Shown: one piece after another, positions 34,138-45,549 of the stretch
Layout of the letters: the number at the start of each line of letters is the position of its first letter
Position numbering within the stretch: the first letter of the stretch is position 1
Assembly (NCBI GenBank): GCA_027579435.1
Contig: JANBPK010001233.1
Coordinates: forward strand, 1-53,988
Length of the DNA stretch: 53,988 nt
DNA from: Candolleomyces eurysporus
Taxonomy: Eukaryota; Basidiomycota; Agaricomycetes; Agaricales; Psathyrellaceae
Reading direction: 5' to 3'
Translations under genes and position numbers: made by a program
The notes under the pieces: model-generated
What the model was told of the DNA's origin: nothing
Databases searched by the model: none
What the model saw: only the letters and a program-made list of their open reading frames with translations

Positions 34138-36033
34138 CTAATTGGCGAACGCCGGGAGATCAGTGATAGCCTTGCCCAAAATCAAAGCGTGGATATCCTG
34201 CAATCATCGATGAGCAGTCATTCAACATGGGACATAGGAGAAACATCTTAGCCACTTACATTAGTTCCCTCGTAAGTGTTCGTCACCTGCAAATTAGCAA
34301 CATGTCTCCCAACATGGTACTCATCCGACGAGGCATTTCCACCCAAGATGTCGAGCACGATCCTAGAGTGTTCCAAAGCCTTTCCACAGTTGTTCCTCTT
34401 TACCAGACTGATCATCTCTGGTGCAGCTTTGCCTTCATCCTTCAAACGGCCAACTTGCAAACTGGCTTGAAGGCCGAGAGCAATCTCGGTGTGTGCATCG
34501 GCGAGTTTCTTCTGCACGAGTTGGAAAGAGGCTAGCGGGCGCTTGAATTGCTTCCTCTCGAGTGCGTAGGCTCGTGTACGATCGAGACAGTCCTCAAGTG
34601 CACCCATAACACCCCATGAAATGCCGTATCTGGTATGGAGCGGTTATTATGATGAAGGGGTGTTAAGGAGGTGAAATAGATACGAACCTGGCGGAATTGA
34701 GACAGGAGAACGCAGATCCTAGACCTTTTGACTTCGGTAATAGAGAGTCTTGAGCCACACGGACATTGTCCATGAAGATGGAACCAGTGGCAGACACACG
34801 AAGAGCAACTTTGTTCTTGATGGCGGGAGCACTCAATCCTTTCATTCCCTGAGAAACGTTGAGTCAAGAAGAACAGGCAGCTGGGCGCAGAGGTAGTCAC
34901 CTTTTCGAGAATGAATCCACGAACTCGCTGGTCCCACTTACATCTTGCCCAGATGATGAAGACGTCGCTAGACTCTCGACGTTAGCACGAGAGGACAGAT
35001 AGGATCTCGCCAGACTTACGCGACCGGAGCATTGGTGATCCAAGTCTTGCTTCCGTTGAGTACATAACCGCCATCGACCTCCTCGGCTGTGGTCTCCATG
35101 CCCGCAGGATCCGAGCCGTGGTTCGGTTCCGTCAAGCCCTGAGAGAAAGATGGACAGTGTCAACGGACGCCCGGAATCTCGAGGAAAGACCGACGTACGA
35201 ATGCTCCGACGAGTTCGCCCGACGCAAGTCGAGGGAGGTACCTCTCTTTCTGTGCCTCCGTTCCAAACTCGTTGATGGGGTGCATCACAAGAGAAGACTG
35301 CACAGATGCAGTCGAGCGGTATCCAGAGTCCACTCTGGCGTTGGGATCGCCTCAGCAAACGAAAGTCGGAGAAATGGAGGCGAACTAGTGAAGCTCACCT
35401 CTCAATCTCCCGAGCAATCAAGCCATACGCGACGTTGCTCACACCCGCACAACCGTATCCTTGAATGGTAGGCCCGAGCAACCCAAGCTTGCCCATTTCA
35501 GGGAGAATCTCGCGGTCGAATTCTGTGAAATAAGATATGAACTTTGCTAGCTCGGAGGACAGTTTAACTCCTGACATACCTTCAGTCCTCCATCCCTTCA
35601 ACACGCGAGGCATGAGATGTTCCTTCATAGTGACGTCCGTCCATTCAGCAAACCACCCAGAACACTCTCGCAAACTGGACCAACCTGGCAATAGGCTTTG
35701 GCCGTATCTCTGTAGCACGGGTATATTTAGAATCGTACATGACCGGCAGAGACGGAGACGACTTGCCGGATAGCGATTTCATCCTCTGTGAGCTGGGATT
35801 CCAGATTCAAGGGGTCCTGCTCCAAGTGGTCAGTCGAGCGACATATCCGGAGGGTTGTTTAGTTCACCTCCCAGTCATACTTGACGGTAGCTGGAGAACA
35901 GCGGTTAGTACCCTGGGTTTCGAGCAGACATTCATGACTAACTGGAAGCTGCTCTGGCCGGCTGGGATACAACAGACTGGAGACGAAGACTTCGGAGTGC
36001 TAGGGTGCGTTGAGAGCGAGTAACTGCGAGCAT
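34138..36033 (-). CDS. Glutaryl-CoA dehydrogenase, mitochondrial
   Basis: Twelve exons on the minus strand: 35943-36033, 35868-35890, 35767-35816, 35685-35709, 35580-35622, 35399-35522, 35199-35334, 35020-35138, 34901-34967, 34688-34848, 34260-34629, 34138-34197; 422 residues. The first 30 residues ([20 protein letters not shown]) are an Arg-rich matrix-targeting peptide, which fixes the start. The enzyme oxidises and decarboxylates glutaryl-CoA to crotonyl-CoA in lysine and tryptophan breakdown, using FAD. Marks: [53 protein letters not shown], and the C-terminal [14 protein letters not shown] with the catalytic Glu at about residue 400. Intron 3 (35,710-35,766) uses a GC donor (GCAAGT). Intron 1 carries a perfect TACTAAC branch site. 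Confidence 0.95.
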
Positions 36034-36474
36034 TCTTCTCTGGCTTTGCCTGTGTTCGTGGTGGTGAAATGGATGAAAGAGTTGTGCGAAAGCAACGGAC
36101 GGTACTCTGGGAGCATGATCCGGCTTGGGGGCGCACTAAATTTAGAATCCGGGGAGCCGGCATGTGATCGCGTCCTTAACTTTTCATTCAGGCTCTCAAA
36201 ATCAAAAAGGTTGAGGAAATTGTCAGAGATTCAGACGAAGATTATTTTATACTGGTTACTCAAAACAAGAACAGGCTTTTGCCGTAGGTCATCCAACAAG
36301 TTGGGAGCATTCCTGGCTGGAATCGGGAAAGAACAGACCAATCTCATCTCAGGAAGGCGCTCGTATATCGTGCCATGCGTTGGTGCATTGGAAAAAATGG
36401 GCTCATGCATACATATCATATTGGCACATATGGTATGGAAAGAAGGAAGGATCATGCGCATGCAAATAACGGAT

Positions 36475-37186
36475 TTAAATGTTGGAAGGGTAGAGCATCT
36501 GTTGCAATAACACATCGACTTCAACAAAAGGGATCTGGAGATGCAGCGACAAAGATAACGCACCACTCGGACGCTGGCACCGAACGCATGAGGGGGGAGG
36601 TTGGAGCGGAATTTTGACTTGACAACGCCTGATGAACCGTGTGGCCTGGTGACTCGTCTGTGTATTGGATTCAAGGGGTCAGAAATGTCATAGGAGAGCG
36701 ATTATCGGAAAGGTACGCACCCCCAGATGACACGGACTTTGGAGCCCTGAACCTCTCGCTTCGCCTTGTAGACATATGCGATACGCTATGAGGAGGGGAA
36801 GGAGGTCAGAAATCGGGGATTGCAGCGTTATCGAGAGTCCGTACCTTGCCCAGGTAGAATTGAGCCTCCTCCTTGTTGCTCACACCCTCAATCTGGATCA
36901 GCGAGGTGTTGGGCCTGCTGTTGCGCTTAGCCCGCTTGTGCCCCAAAACACGGCCTTTGCTGTACAATCTGAGAGTCCAGAGCTTCATTAGCAAGCGTTG
37001 GGAGCCATGGCGAGAGCATCCGAGAAACGTTCGAGTCGGTTATGCATCGTCTTCCCAATACCCAAAATCGTCATCCAAACTTTCACCCCGACATCCATCG
37101 TCTTCCCGTCCGAAATCCAGCATCGTACCGACACCAAACGTTCTCCAGCATGCCATAGAGACGATATCTCACCTAGTGGAGCCCAT
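36475..37186 (-). CDS. rpl33: 60S ribosomal protein eL33 (L33/L35a)
   Basis: Five exons on the minus strand: 37173-37186, 36845-36968, 36721-36785, 36564-36657, 36475-36498; 106 residues. [17 protein letters not shown], then [40 protein letters not shown] and the end FGASVRVMLYPSNI are the full conserved set. The protein is a structural part of the large ribosomal subunit. The first coding exon is only 14 bases (MGST plus two bases of an Arg codon) and is followed by a 204-base intron, by far the longest in the gene, as is common in ribosomal protein genes. The last exon codes for seven residues. Without these small exons the protein lacks both ends. Confidence 0.95.
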
Positions 37187-37455
37187 TTTTCGTCTTGAGG
37201 TTCGCCGGCGCCGTCGAGGATCTTGAGGTGATGCTTGTTGTCGACACTATCCAATCATCCACAGAACGCCGCGGAGGCTTTAGCTCCTAACATACACAAA
37301 CAACGCGATCCCTTACCTCTCAGAACGCGTTGATGGAACTTCACTGTATTAGTTGTGACAATATAATGCATTGCAATTCTATGGAAAATAATTTATGAGG
37401 TTGCCCCCCAAGAATCAGTCTAAGCAGGCCTAGCTTTTTTCCCTCCCAAGCAGTG

Positions 37456-38617
37456 TTAGTGCTTCGAAGTTGGCAGAGGTTCTTCAATTGCTGTTTCCCC
37501 AAACGCCGCAGTTCGCGCTGCAGCGTCGTCCTCTCTACGAGATTCCGATTCGGCGACATCTTGACCCACCAAAGGAGAATCTCCCTCAGTCAAAGAAGTC
37601 GCATCCACTGCTTCGTCTGGATATATCTCATACGGACTCCGCTTGTTCAGGGCTTTCGCAGCCCATCGCAACGCAGCACGCATCCGAACATTATCCAGAG
37701 AAGATTCTCCAAATAGCTCTTGGTCCTGTATAGGACGTTCGCTGCTTATCGGTTCTAGAGGTTTCGTGCCGCCCCATCGGAGGAACTGTTCTGCAATTCG
37801 TCTCTGCTTCTCCGGACTGGGGTGTTCGTGTTCAGCGATGTGGGTGGGGAAGGTACTGAGCTCTTTTTCTNAAAAAAAATCAATAAAAAGACAATTCCGT
37901 GAGCAGATATCCCGGTAGGAAGAGTGTGGATTTAAATTGAGAACAACGTACTCGAAGGACTGACCCTCACATAAATATGATTCCGCACATGTCCTTGCGG
38001 GCCAAACAGGTTCAAGTCATTATCGCGGTCAAACTGTGGATCTCTATCCGCTTCGTCCAGGTATTCTTCGATGTCTTTCCACCCCGGACCCCCGGGCTGG
38101 TGTTCGTACTCCGGAGCTGGAATAGCCAACTCGATTCCGCGGGAAGGTACGAGTTTCAACGAAGCTGGGTCCGCGAAAGCCGCGAATATCATGGCGAAGG
38201 GTCTGTCGGGCATTTCAAAGTCCTGTATAGAATATAAGGATGGGTCTTAGAGGCTGCGAAGGAGGGAATACAGACCTTGGTAACATGGAACTCGATAATC
38301 CTCCCGTACTTTTTCTCGATTGTACGGAGGACAGCAAGGACTTCTACCATGTTATTGAATGATGTCCATCCTTTAATGCAGATAGTATTTTTCGGCAAGA
38401 CAAGCTTGGGAAGAGGTGGAGGTTTCCAGTATTTCCTTGGCCTGGGATTGGGCAGTTGGGGGGAGGCGGAGGATTCGCTGGGAGGCCCGGAATCCGACGA
38501 GTTGAACCGTGTGCCCAGCGAGAGTCGAGGATTTAGACGACTAGGGCATGGTTTATGGGGTACTAAGCGCTTGCACGATGGTATTCTTCCACTACATCGT
38601 AGACCGGCCTGGAGCAT
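37456..38617 (-). CDS. Probable mitochondrial protein of unknown function
   Basis: Three exons on the minus strand: 38276-38617, then about 37965-38222 (or to 37948), then 37456 to about 37860 (or 37855); about 335 residues. The first 35 residues are Arg/Lys/Ser-rich without acids (MLQAGLRCSGRIPSCKRL), a probable mitochondrial presequence. A conserved-looking block follows at about 75-140: KNTICIKGWTSFNNMVEVLAVLRTIE, HVTKDFEMPDRPFAMIFAAF. Its alternation resembles an RNA-recognition-type fold, but no RNP motif is clear. The C-terminus is acidic and Ala/Glu-rich. The second intron spans the poly-T tract with an N at 37,871, so its exact ends are unsure; two phase-consistent solutions exist. 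It shares a 180-base divergent promoter with the next gene. Confidence 0.6.
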
Positions 38618-38796
38618 GTGGGTGAATGAAGGCAAGAGCAGCGCCGCTACACTCAGAGGTTCCGCCAGTTGGCGCGATAGCTAGGGTTAGGGTCCGCAGA
38701 AGTGCACTGTAAGCGCTTGTTCGCTTCCAACCGACCCCCATTCACTCCGGGTTACATATAATTGAATCCAACTATCTTCCACTCCTTATTGATATC
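38618..38796. promoter_or_regulatory. Compact divergent promoter between two mitochondrial-type genes
   Basis: Only 179 bases separate the ATG of the unknown mitochondrial protein (minus) and the ATG of the DUF1279-like protein (plus). The short AT-rich tract TTACATATAATTG (38,752-38,764) lies about 35 bases before the plus-strand start. Shared control is plausible but not shown. Confidence 0.4.
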
Positions 38797-39451
38797 ATGT
38801 CCTCCCCAACTCCACCACGGAAATTGTCTGCCTACTCTGGAGCCTTGAAGGCGCTTTCCGTACGAACAGGAACACCGCTCTCCTCCCTCGTCCTGTCTTT
38901 TGGAATCCTACATGAAGCGACCGCCGTAGCACCCCTCTTCATATTCTTCTACGGTGCACGAACGTTCGGTGTCGGGGACAAACTCATCCAGACAATCACT
39001 CAAGATCCCTCATTCAACATAGAAGAAGAATCGGCACCGCCGAAGGATCTGACACAGTGGGGAAAACAAAAGTTGTCAAGATGGGTAACAGAAGGTGATA
39101 GATGGGCTGCACGGGTTGGGACGCGGTACGGAATCTTCGGGTACGAGAAACGGAAGCCTGGAGAGAAGCCAGACGTCGAGGCCCTCACACACAAGCCTGG
39201 ACACCTCGCCGGGGATGTCGCGAACGCGGTCGTTGCCTACGCTGTTACGAAAGTGCGTTTAAATTTGTCCCTGGCTCTTTCTCTACCCGATGTTCATTTC
39301 GGTTGATTGAATTGAATCGGAAAAACGCGTTTAGGCTGTACTACCTGTTCGTATTGGGCTCTCGTTGTATTTGGCTCCAGGGTTTTCGCGCATGTGCGTT
39401 GAACCTGTGCGCAAGTCCCTGGTGGGCATTTTCCGCCGGCCGACCAACTGA
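38797..39451 (+). CDS. DUF1279/FAM210-like small membrane protein, probably mitochondrial
   Basis: Two exons, 38797-39252 and 39335-39451; 190 residues. A Ser/Lys-rich start is followed by a hydrophobic stretch (SSLVLSFGILHEATAVAPLFIFF, residues 28-50), a charged middle with WVTEGDRWAARVGTRYGIFG, and a second hydrophobic region, AVVAYAVTKAVLPVRIGLSLYLAPGFSR. This order, ending in a short basic tail (FRRPTN), is that of the fungal DUF1279 proteins related to animal FAM210. In that family the proteins sit in the mitochondrial inner membrane; their biochemical role is poorly defined. Exon 1 ends at AAA before GTGCGT; the acceptor is TTTAG. Confidence 0.7.
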
Positions 39452-39669
39452 ACACGGAGACTCAGGGAACAGTGTGACGATGTATTGTTGCTACTTGGAA
39501 TCTATACCACTCCTCGTACAATCAAAGCCGACAGCCTGGCCGTTTTGCTGTCTACAGCTCCGAGCTCGGACGCGGAGGCGCGCGCAAGGCTGTGTGTGAC
39601 TGTTTGCGCGTTGGCGTCTCCACGGAGTGGTGGACTCGACTCCTTTCTTTCTGACTTCCATCGAGGCTT

Positions 39670-40748
39670 ATGCCCAAGCTGAAGTTCAAGCGGACTCCAG
39701 AAGAAGAAGCGGAACACCAGGCACGCAAGGCACGGCGCAAGGAGNAAAAAAAGAAAACGTACAGGATCAGACCGTTATCACAACCCACATGGGCCCTCAT
39801 CATCGAAACGGGCACACAAGGAGAATGCCGATGACGACGACGTAACGTGGAGGAAGTGGGCCTCGAGTGATGAGGATGAAGAGCGGGCATCCAAGGCCGA
39901 ACGTGAACGCACTCGCCCTTCCCCGGGAGGAAATGCTGCGTCCGAAGCTGAGATGGAGTTTCGGCAGAAGATGTTTGATGCAATGGGTGAAGATGATAGA
40001 TTGGATGGACTGGAGACTCATCTCAACGATTTCGTGCACATCCCCGACCGATGGAAGCGAGCTGCAACGACCACCTCGGAAACGCATCTCTACGATGCAG
40101 ACGACTTTCTGAAGCTAAACCCAAACACACTTGACGACGACGAGTATGCAGAGTGGATCAGGCTCGGAATGTATAGGTGTGTTCAACAGTTCTAACCTTT
40201 GTTGATATCTCTTCTGATGGGTGTGACACAGGAAGAGTCATGCCGCTGAACACGCTGAACAAGTTCGCCGGAAGGCTGTTGCTGAGGAACGAAAAGCTGC
40301 GGAGAAGGCCAGACGGGCTGAAGCGAGGCGGCTGGAGAAAGAAGCTGAAGAAGAGCGTCGGAGAAAGAGGAGAGAGAGGGAAACTGCGAAGAAAGTGCAG
40401 GCTAAAGAGGAGTATCACGCTAGGTGGAAGATACTGTTGGAGGAAGCTAATGCGTCGGAGGGCTCGACGCGTCCGCTGGAATTTGGAGAAATTCCCTGGC
40501 CAATATACGATGCACCGGGAGAAAATGCATTCAACAAGGAGAGCATCTCGTCATTTCTTCTCAGTGGGAGGGAGGGAGATAGAAAGGAGCGCAAGGAGAT
40601 ACTACGGGAAACGCTCCTGCGCTTTCACCCTGATAAATTTGAGGGACGATTCATGCGACGCGTGGCAGGGGAAGACGAGGCGAGGGTGCGGGAGGCCATA
40701 GGCCAGATAAGCCGGGTGCTCAACGATCTATTAGAGGATGTACAGTAG
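39670..40748 (+). CDS. NFKBIL1 (I-kappa-B-like)-type nuclear protein
   Basis: Two exons, 39670-40176 and 40232-40748; 340 residues after dropping the N at 39,745, without which the frame breaks. The N-terminus is very basic (PKLKFKRT, RKARRKEKKRKRTG), then acidic with DDDDVTWRKWASSDEDEE. The middle is a long Ala/Arg/Glu/Lys helix, probably coiled coil, starting RRKAVAEERKAAEKARR. The C-terminus carries the family block WPIYDAPG, ETLLRFHPDKFEGRFMRRV and ISRVLNDLL. The HPDKF segment looks like a DnaJ helix but lacks the full J-domain context. Animal NFKBIL1 has ankyrin repeats before this block; they are absent here, as in fungal relatives. A link to RNA splicing is known for the plant and animal members; here it is only inference. 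Confidence 0.72.
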
Positions 40749-41021
40749 AGGAATACAATGAGGAGGCAGTTGTGACAACAATAGATGTCGGAAGACACGT
40801 GACTCGGCGAAAAGCAGGGGGCGAGAAAGCCCCCACTTTCTCCACCTCTTAGCCAGCCTTCTCCTCGTCCGTCTTCGTCTGTCTGCCGTCGCCCCAGGAC
40901 GCACCTTCCATTCTTTTCCGACGACCTCCTCCTCCTCTCCCCTCTTTTAAGCCACCCCCTGCTTGCAGCTGCTCAACTCCACCTCTGGCCCCGCCTATTC
41001 TGCCAATCACTTCCCGACACC

Positions 41022-44000
41022 ATGTCTGGCATCGAAGACGCTGCAGACAACATCTTCAACGACAGGTCGCGGACGCTGGCGCCCACGGCTGTCGCTTCGC
41101 AGGTCGCTCTCATGAGCGTCCTCTCGGTGCGTCCGCACCCGTCGCTATGCACTTATGCCCCATTGACGTCGCCATAGATTGTCATCATACTCTTCTTCAA
41201 TATCCTCAGGCCAAAGAACAAGGTATCTCCAAGCCACCGAAAGGCGTCTTTACACGCTCTAACAATCAATATAGATCATCTATGAGCCAAAAGTCAAGTA
41301 CCAAGACAAGAACAAACCACTACCGCGTATTACCAACCATCTTTTCGGCTGGCTACCTCCCCTGGTGAACACCAAGGAGCCTGAACTTCTGGAGAAGATT
41401 GGCCTCGACGCAGTGGCTTTCCTCCGTTTTAACCGCCTTCTTCGCTGGCTTTTCACTGGCGTCGTAGTTCTCACCTGTGGCATCCTCATCCCCATCAATG
41501 TCGTCTACAATCTCAAGAATGTCAAGCCCAAGCAACGCGACTACCTCAGCATGCTCACCATCCGTGACGTCCAAGGAGATTTCCTCTACGCCCACGTCGT
41601 GGTCACTTACCTCATCACCATTCTCATCATTGTGACCGTTTGGTACCATTGGAGGGCCATGATTCGGCTGCGTCATTCTTGGTTCCGTTCCGACGAATAT
41701 CTTAATTCGTTCCACGCTCGAACTCTCCAAGTCACTCATGTTCCCAAGAAAGCGCAAACTGATGACAGCTTGAGGGGCATCTTTGACGGCCTTGGTATGC
41801 CCTACCCCACGACTAGTGTCCATATCGGTCGTAAAACTGGCAGGCTCCCGGAACTCATCGAATACCACAACAAAACGGTTGAAGAGTTCGAGAAAATCCT
41901 TGTTCGATACACGAAAGGAGGGAAACTGAAAGCCAAACGACCAACTGTACCGGAGAAGGGAGGAGGGGGTTGCTGCGGGGGAAGAAAAACTGACGCGATC
42001 GAGTTCTACTCGTACGTTTCTTTTTGAATCGACTCCGTGCTTCTGTCTGACTTTTTCTCTTTAGCAAGAGGCTGAGGAATGTTGAACGGGCCGTTGATGC
42101 CCAGCGCCAGAATATAGATGACGAAAAAGCGAAGAACTATGGTTTCGCCACTTTGGCTTCAGTTCCATACGCGCATATTGTAGCGCGGAAACTGGAAGGC
42201 AAGCACCCCAAAGGAACCACCATCTCATTGGCTCCCCATCCCAAAGACATTGTAAGCTGATGATCAACTGCATAATGATTTGTGTCTCAACATCTCCCTG
42301 CAGATCTGGAATAACATGGACAAAACCGACGGTGAGATTGCCCGGAAGCGTACTATCGGTGTCCTTTGGCTCGTGTTCGTGTGCTTCTTCAATACGATCC
42401 CTCTTTTCGTCATCTCCGTTTTGGCCAATCTGGACGGCGTAAGTATTCGCATGTTCGGTCTTTTAACAGTTGCCTCACAAATCTGTCTCTTAGATTCGCC
42501 AGTGGGTGCCGTTCCTCGAGAACTGGGCAAACAATTCCCCAAGCACGTTTTCCTTGGTTTCTGGTGTGCTTCCCGCGGCGGTCTCTACCCTTTTCGGGTT
42601 CTTTCTTCCCATTATCATGCGCTGGCTTACGAAGGTATGCTGCAAGCGGAAATAGCTACTACATACATGCATAGCTAATATCGCCCTCATCTAGTTCATG
42701 GGTGCTCTGACACACTCGAGTCTTGACCGTGCTGTCGTGGCTCGATACTTCGCTTTCTTGATCATCTCCCAGTTAGTCGTCTTCACTTTGATTGGTGTCC
42801 TCTTCAGTACGTGCTTCCCTTTCTCCGTGCGTAACAAACTAATTCTTCTCCCAGACTGCGTCAAGGAAATTATCTTAGCCGTCGGCAACAGAGTGAGCTT
42901 CAAGGAGATTATCGCCAACTTCGATGGTTCGCTACACTCTTTTTCTTTGGTGTTTTCTCTCTCACTCAAAAAATAATTATAGATCTCCCTGATAAGATCC
43001 ACAGAACGTACATCAATCAAGCTTCGTACTGGTTAACCTACTTCCCGTCAGTGATGATATTAAATTTCCCGGGCTGATACTGATACAAACACCAGACTCC
43101 GTGGCGCTCTCGTTATCTTTGACTTGGCTCAGGTTCTCAATCTCGTTTGGCTTTCCTTCAAGACTCGGTACGCCTGTTTCATGTTTTGTCAATATTTCTG
43201 TCGCTGATGCTTTCAACAGTGTTCTCGGACGAACACCGAGAGAAATCAGGGAATGGACTAAGCCTCCGATTTTCCAATATGCCATCTTTTAGTGAGTCTG
43301 CCTCTTTCCTAGCCCAGAAATAATTACTTACAGTGATCTTTAGCTCTAACATCGTATGTTTTCCATATAACACCAGTCGTTTTTTCCACTGAAAGTTGCA
43401 TCAGTTATTCATGGCAGCTGTCGGGCTTGTCTTCGCTCCTCTTGCCCCTCTCGTCGCCGTTGCTGCCTGCATCGTCTTTTGGGTTGGCTCCTGTGTTTAC
43501 AAGTATCAACTCATGTTCCTCTATGCGACCAGAGCTGAAAGCGGTGGAGTGAGTATCGATATTTTAATCATCCAAAATCATAACTGACAGTTTGATAGCG
43601 CATGTGGAATGTCGTGATCAATCGACTTTTATTCTGTGTTCTACTCATGCAGTCCCTCATGATCCTCACTATCGGCCTCCAGAAGGGCTTCATGACATTC
43701 ATCTGGGTTTCCGCCGTTCCTCCAATTCTCCTCATCTTAATCTTCAAGATCTACATCAACCGCGTCTTCGTTCCTGCCTTCATGTACTTCAACCCCACCG
43801 CAGAGGAAACATCTAATGCCAAGGTTCACCGCGATTCGAGCGGCAACAAGCTCGAGAAGCGCTTTGGCCATCCCACCCTTCACGGGGGACTGTACACAAC
43901 CTCGATTCACCAGGCCGACGTACCATTGTTGCCCCAGATCTACCCTGGTAAATACGACACCGGCAAGGCCCCGATCGCAGAATATGGTGGCCAGACAATG

Positions 44001-45131
44001 CAAATTTTCATCACTTCCAGCGGCCTCAAGATTGCAGGTATCGGCAAAAATGATCTCGAGTATGATGCTGCATTATACCGTCGCGAAAACGGAGAACTGG
44101 ATTGGGACCAACGCTCAATATCCTCGACGAATATGTTGGACAATGCTTCAATGATCAATGGGCACCTCCCACGCGGCAGCGTCAGCAAGTTCAGCGGATA
44201 TGATGACTACCTTACCAAAGGACCCATCAATCAACAGCACGACATCGAACTGACCAAGATAGACTCCATGACTGAACCTTTACTTGATTCCAGAGGGCCG
44301 CCATTCCAGCGGCAAGCAATGGATTCCCAACAGACTCTTGCTAGCCCGCCATCCCTATATCAATACCCCAACGGAAGCGCTGTTTCTAGGGATCTCTATC
44401 GCCCACAGGAAGGAAGTTGGTCACCTAGTCCGGCATATCAGTCTACGGAAACACTTCACCAGTCAGGGCCATCGCCGACATTCAATGGCTATGTTCAATC
44501 GCCTGATAGCGTCCAGACACATCAATACCCACCTCAGCATCAGCGTCAGCCTAGCAATAACGTTCTGGCAGGCTACCAGAACCGCTCTCAGACCCCTAGT
44601 TCTCATGGACATTCACCAAACCCATCGCAACAATATCCACCAAATCATCACGCAAGACAGATGAGCGGCAATATGCTGGCGTCTGGCCGTCATTCCCCTG
44701 GACCTAATCAAGGATATGCTCGAACACCTTCACCGGGCCCCAACCAGGCTTATGGTCGAGCGCCTTCACCGGGCCCTAACCAAGCATACGGCCGAGCACC
44801 TTCACCTGGTCCTTATCAAGCCTACGGTCGATCTCCATCCCCCGGAGTAAACCGCGCATATGGGAATACCTCCCCATCGTCTGCGTACAACCAACATCCA
44901 CCACAACATCTCCGAAACCCAAGCGAAAATATGCTCTCTTCGCCTCAAAGACCGTCGGTCAACACTCAAGTTCCTCCTCAGCAGCACGGTCGATCACCGA
45001 GTGGTAACCTCCTTCATGCGTACCCACAGCAACAGCAACGTGGACCTTCTCCTGTGAGTCCATCGGGCTATGGACAGCATTCTCCCGGACGGCCAAATGC
45101 TTCGCAGCAACAGCAGCCATGGCAAAGGTAG
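41022..45131 (+). CDS. Csc1/OSCA-type osmosensitive cation channel (DUF221/RSN1 family) with long C-terminal tail
   Basis: Fourteen exons: 41022-41126, 41178-41222, 41275-42011, 42065-42251, 42304-42438, 42494-42634, 42695-42806, 42855-42926, 42983-43046, 43096-43167, 43220-43291, 43344-43353, 43396-43548, 43599-45131; 1,145 residues. N-terminal RSN1-type membrane segments (VIILFFNIL; WLFTGVVVLTCGILIPIN; VVVTYLITILIIVTVW) precede the cytosolic loop with TLQVTHVPKKAQTDDSL. The 7TM core follows (GVLWLVFVCFFNTIPLFVISVLANL; FLIISQLVVFTLIGVLF; MAAVGLVFAPLAPLVAVAACIVFW). Members conduct cations in response to membrane tension or hyperosmotic stress at the plasma membrane. Residues about 710-1145 are a disordered Gln/Pro/Ser-rich tail. 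A basic Gly/Cys patch (KGGGGCCGGRK) interrupts the loop. Exon 12 is a 10-base micro-exon (completing Tyr, then SNI). Confidence 0.93.
44700..44870 (+). repeat. 36-base tandem repeats in the channel's C-terminal tail
   Basis: Four to five imperfect copies of a unit coding for GPNQAYGRAPSP, starting GPNQGYARTPSP and decaying to GVNRAYGNTSPS. Third-position differences between units show they are not brand new. Likely a disordered, phosphorylatable Ser-Pro segment; copy number may vary between strains. Confidence 0.8.
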
Positions 45132-45549
45132 ACTGGCTTGTGGTTCTCCGTTGACAAGGAGCAAAGAGGTCCTAGCGATCATGATCATGTACCGTCGGAC
45201 TGCCTTTATATCTGTACACATACATACTGACACGACTTATACTCATATCCGTACTTACTATATATCATTAGTCTTCTCTTTCCATCGGAGTCATGGAGAT
45301 GCTTTGTTGACCATAGACATTTTTTTTTTGTTTCTGTCGTTCATCCCTCACTTTGATTATACTGCTGGTCTTTTGCTTATCATACTTTTCGTGTTGGGCT
45401 CAAGGAAAGTGGCAGATGCTCAACGCTCAATCAAGTAGAAACTAGCAATCGTTTAATGCAATGCAATCACACTCTCGTTCTCCTCCATTTTTGTACATCA
45501 TCTCGAGCGCTTTTGATGGCGCTGACGGATCTCTCTCTCTCCTACCATC

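Noticed and set aside
36969..37172. C/D-box snoRNA in the first eL33 intron
   Set aside because: A GGATGACGA string resembles box C only loosely and no box D was found at a suitable distance.
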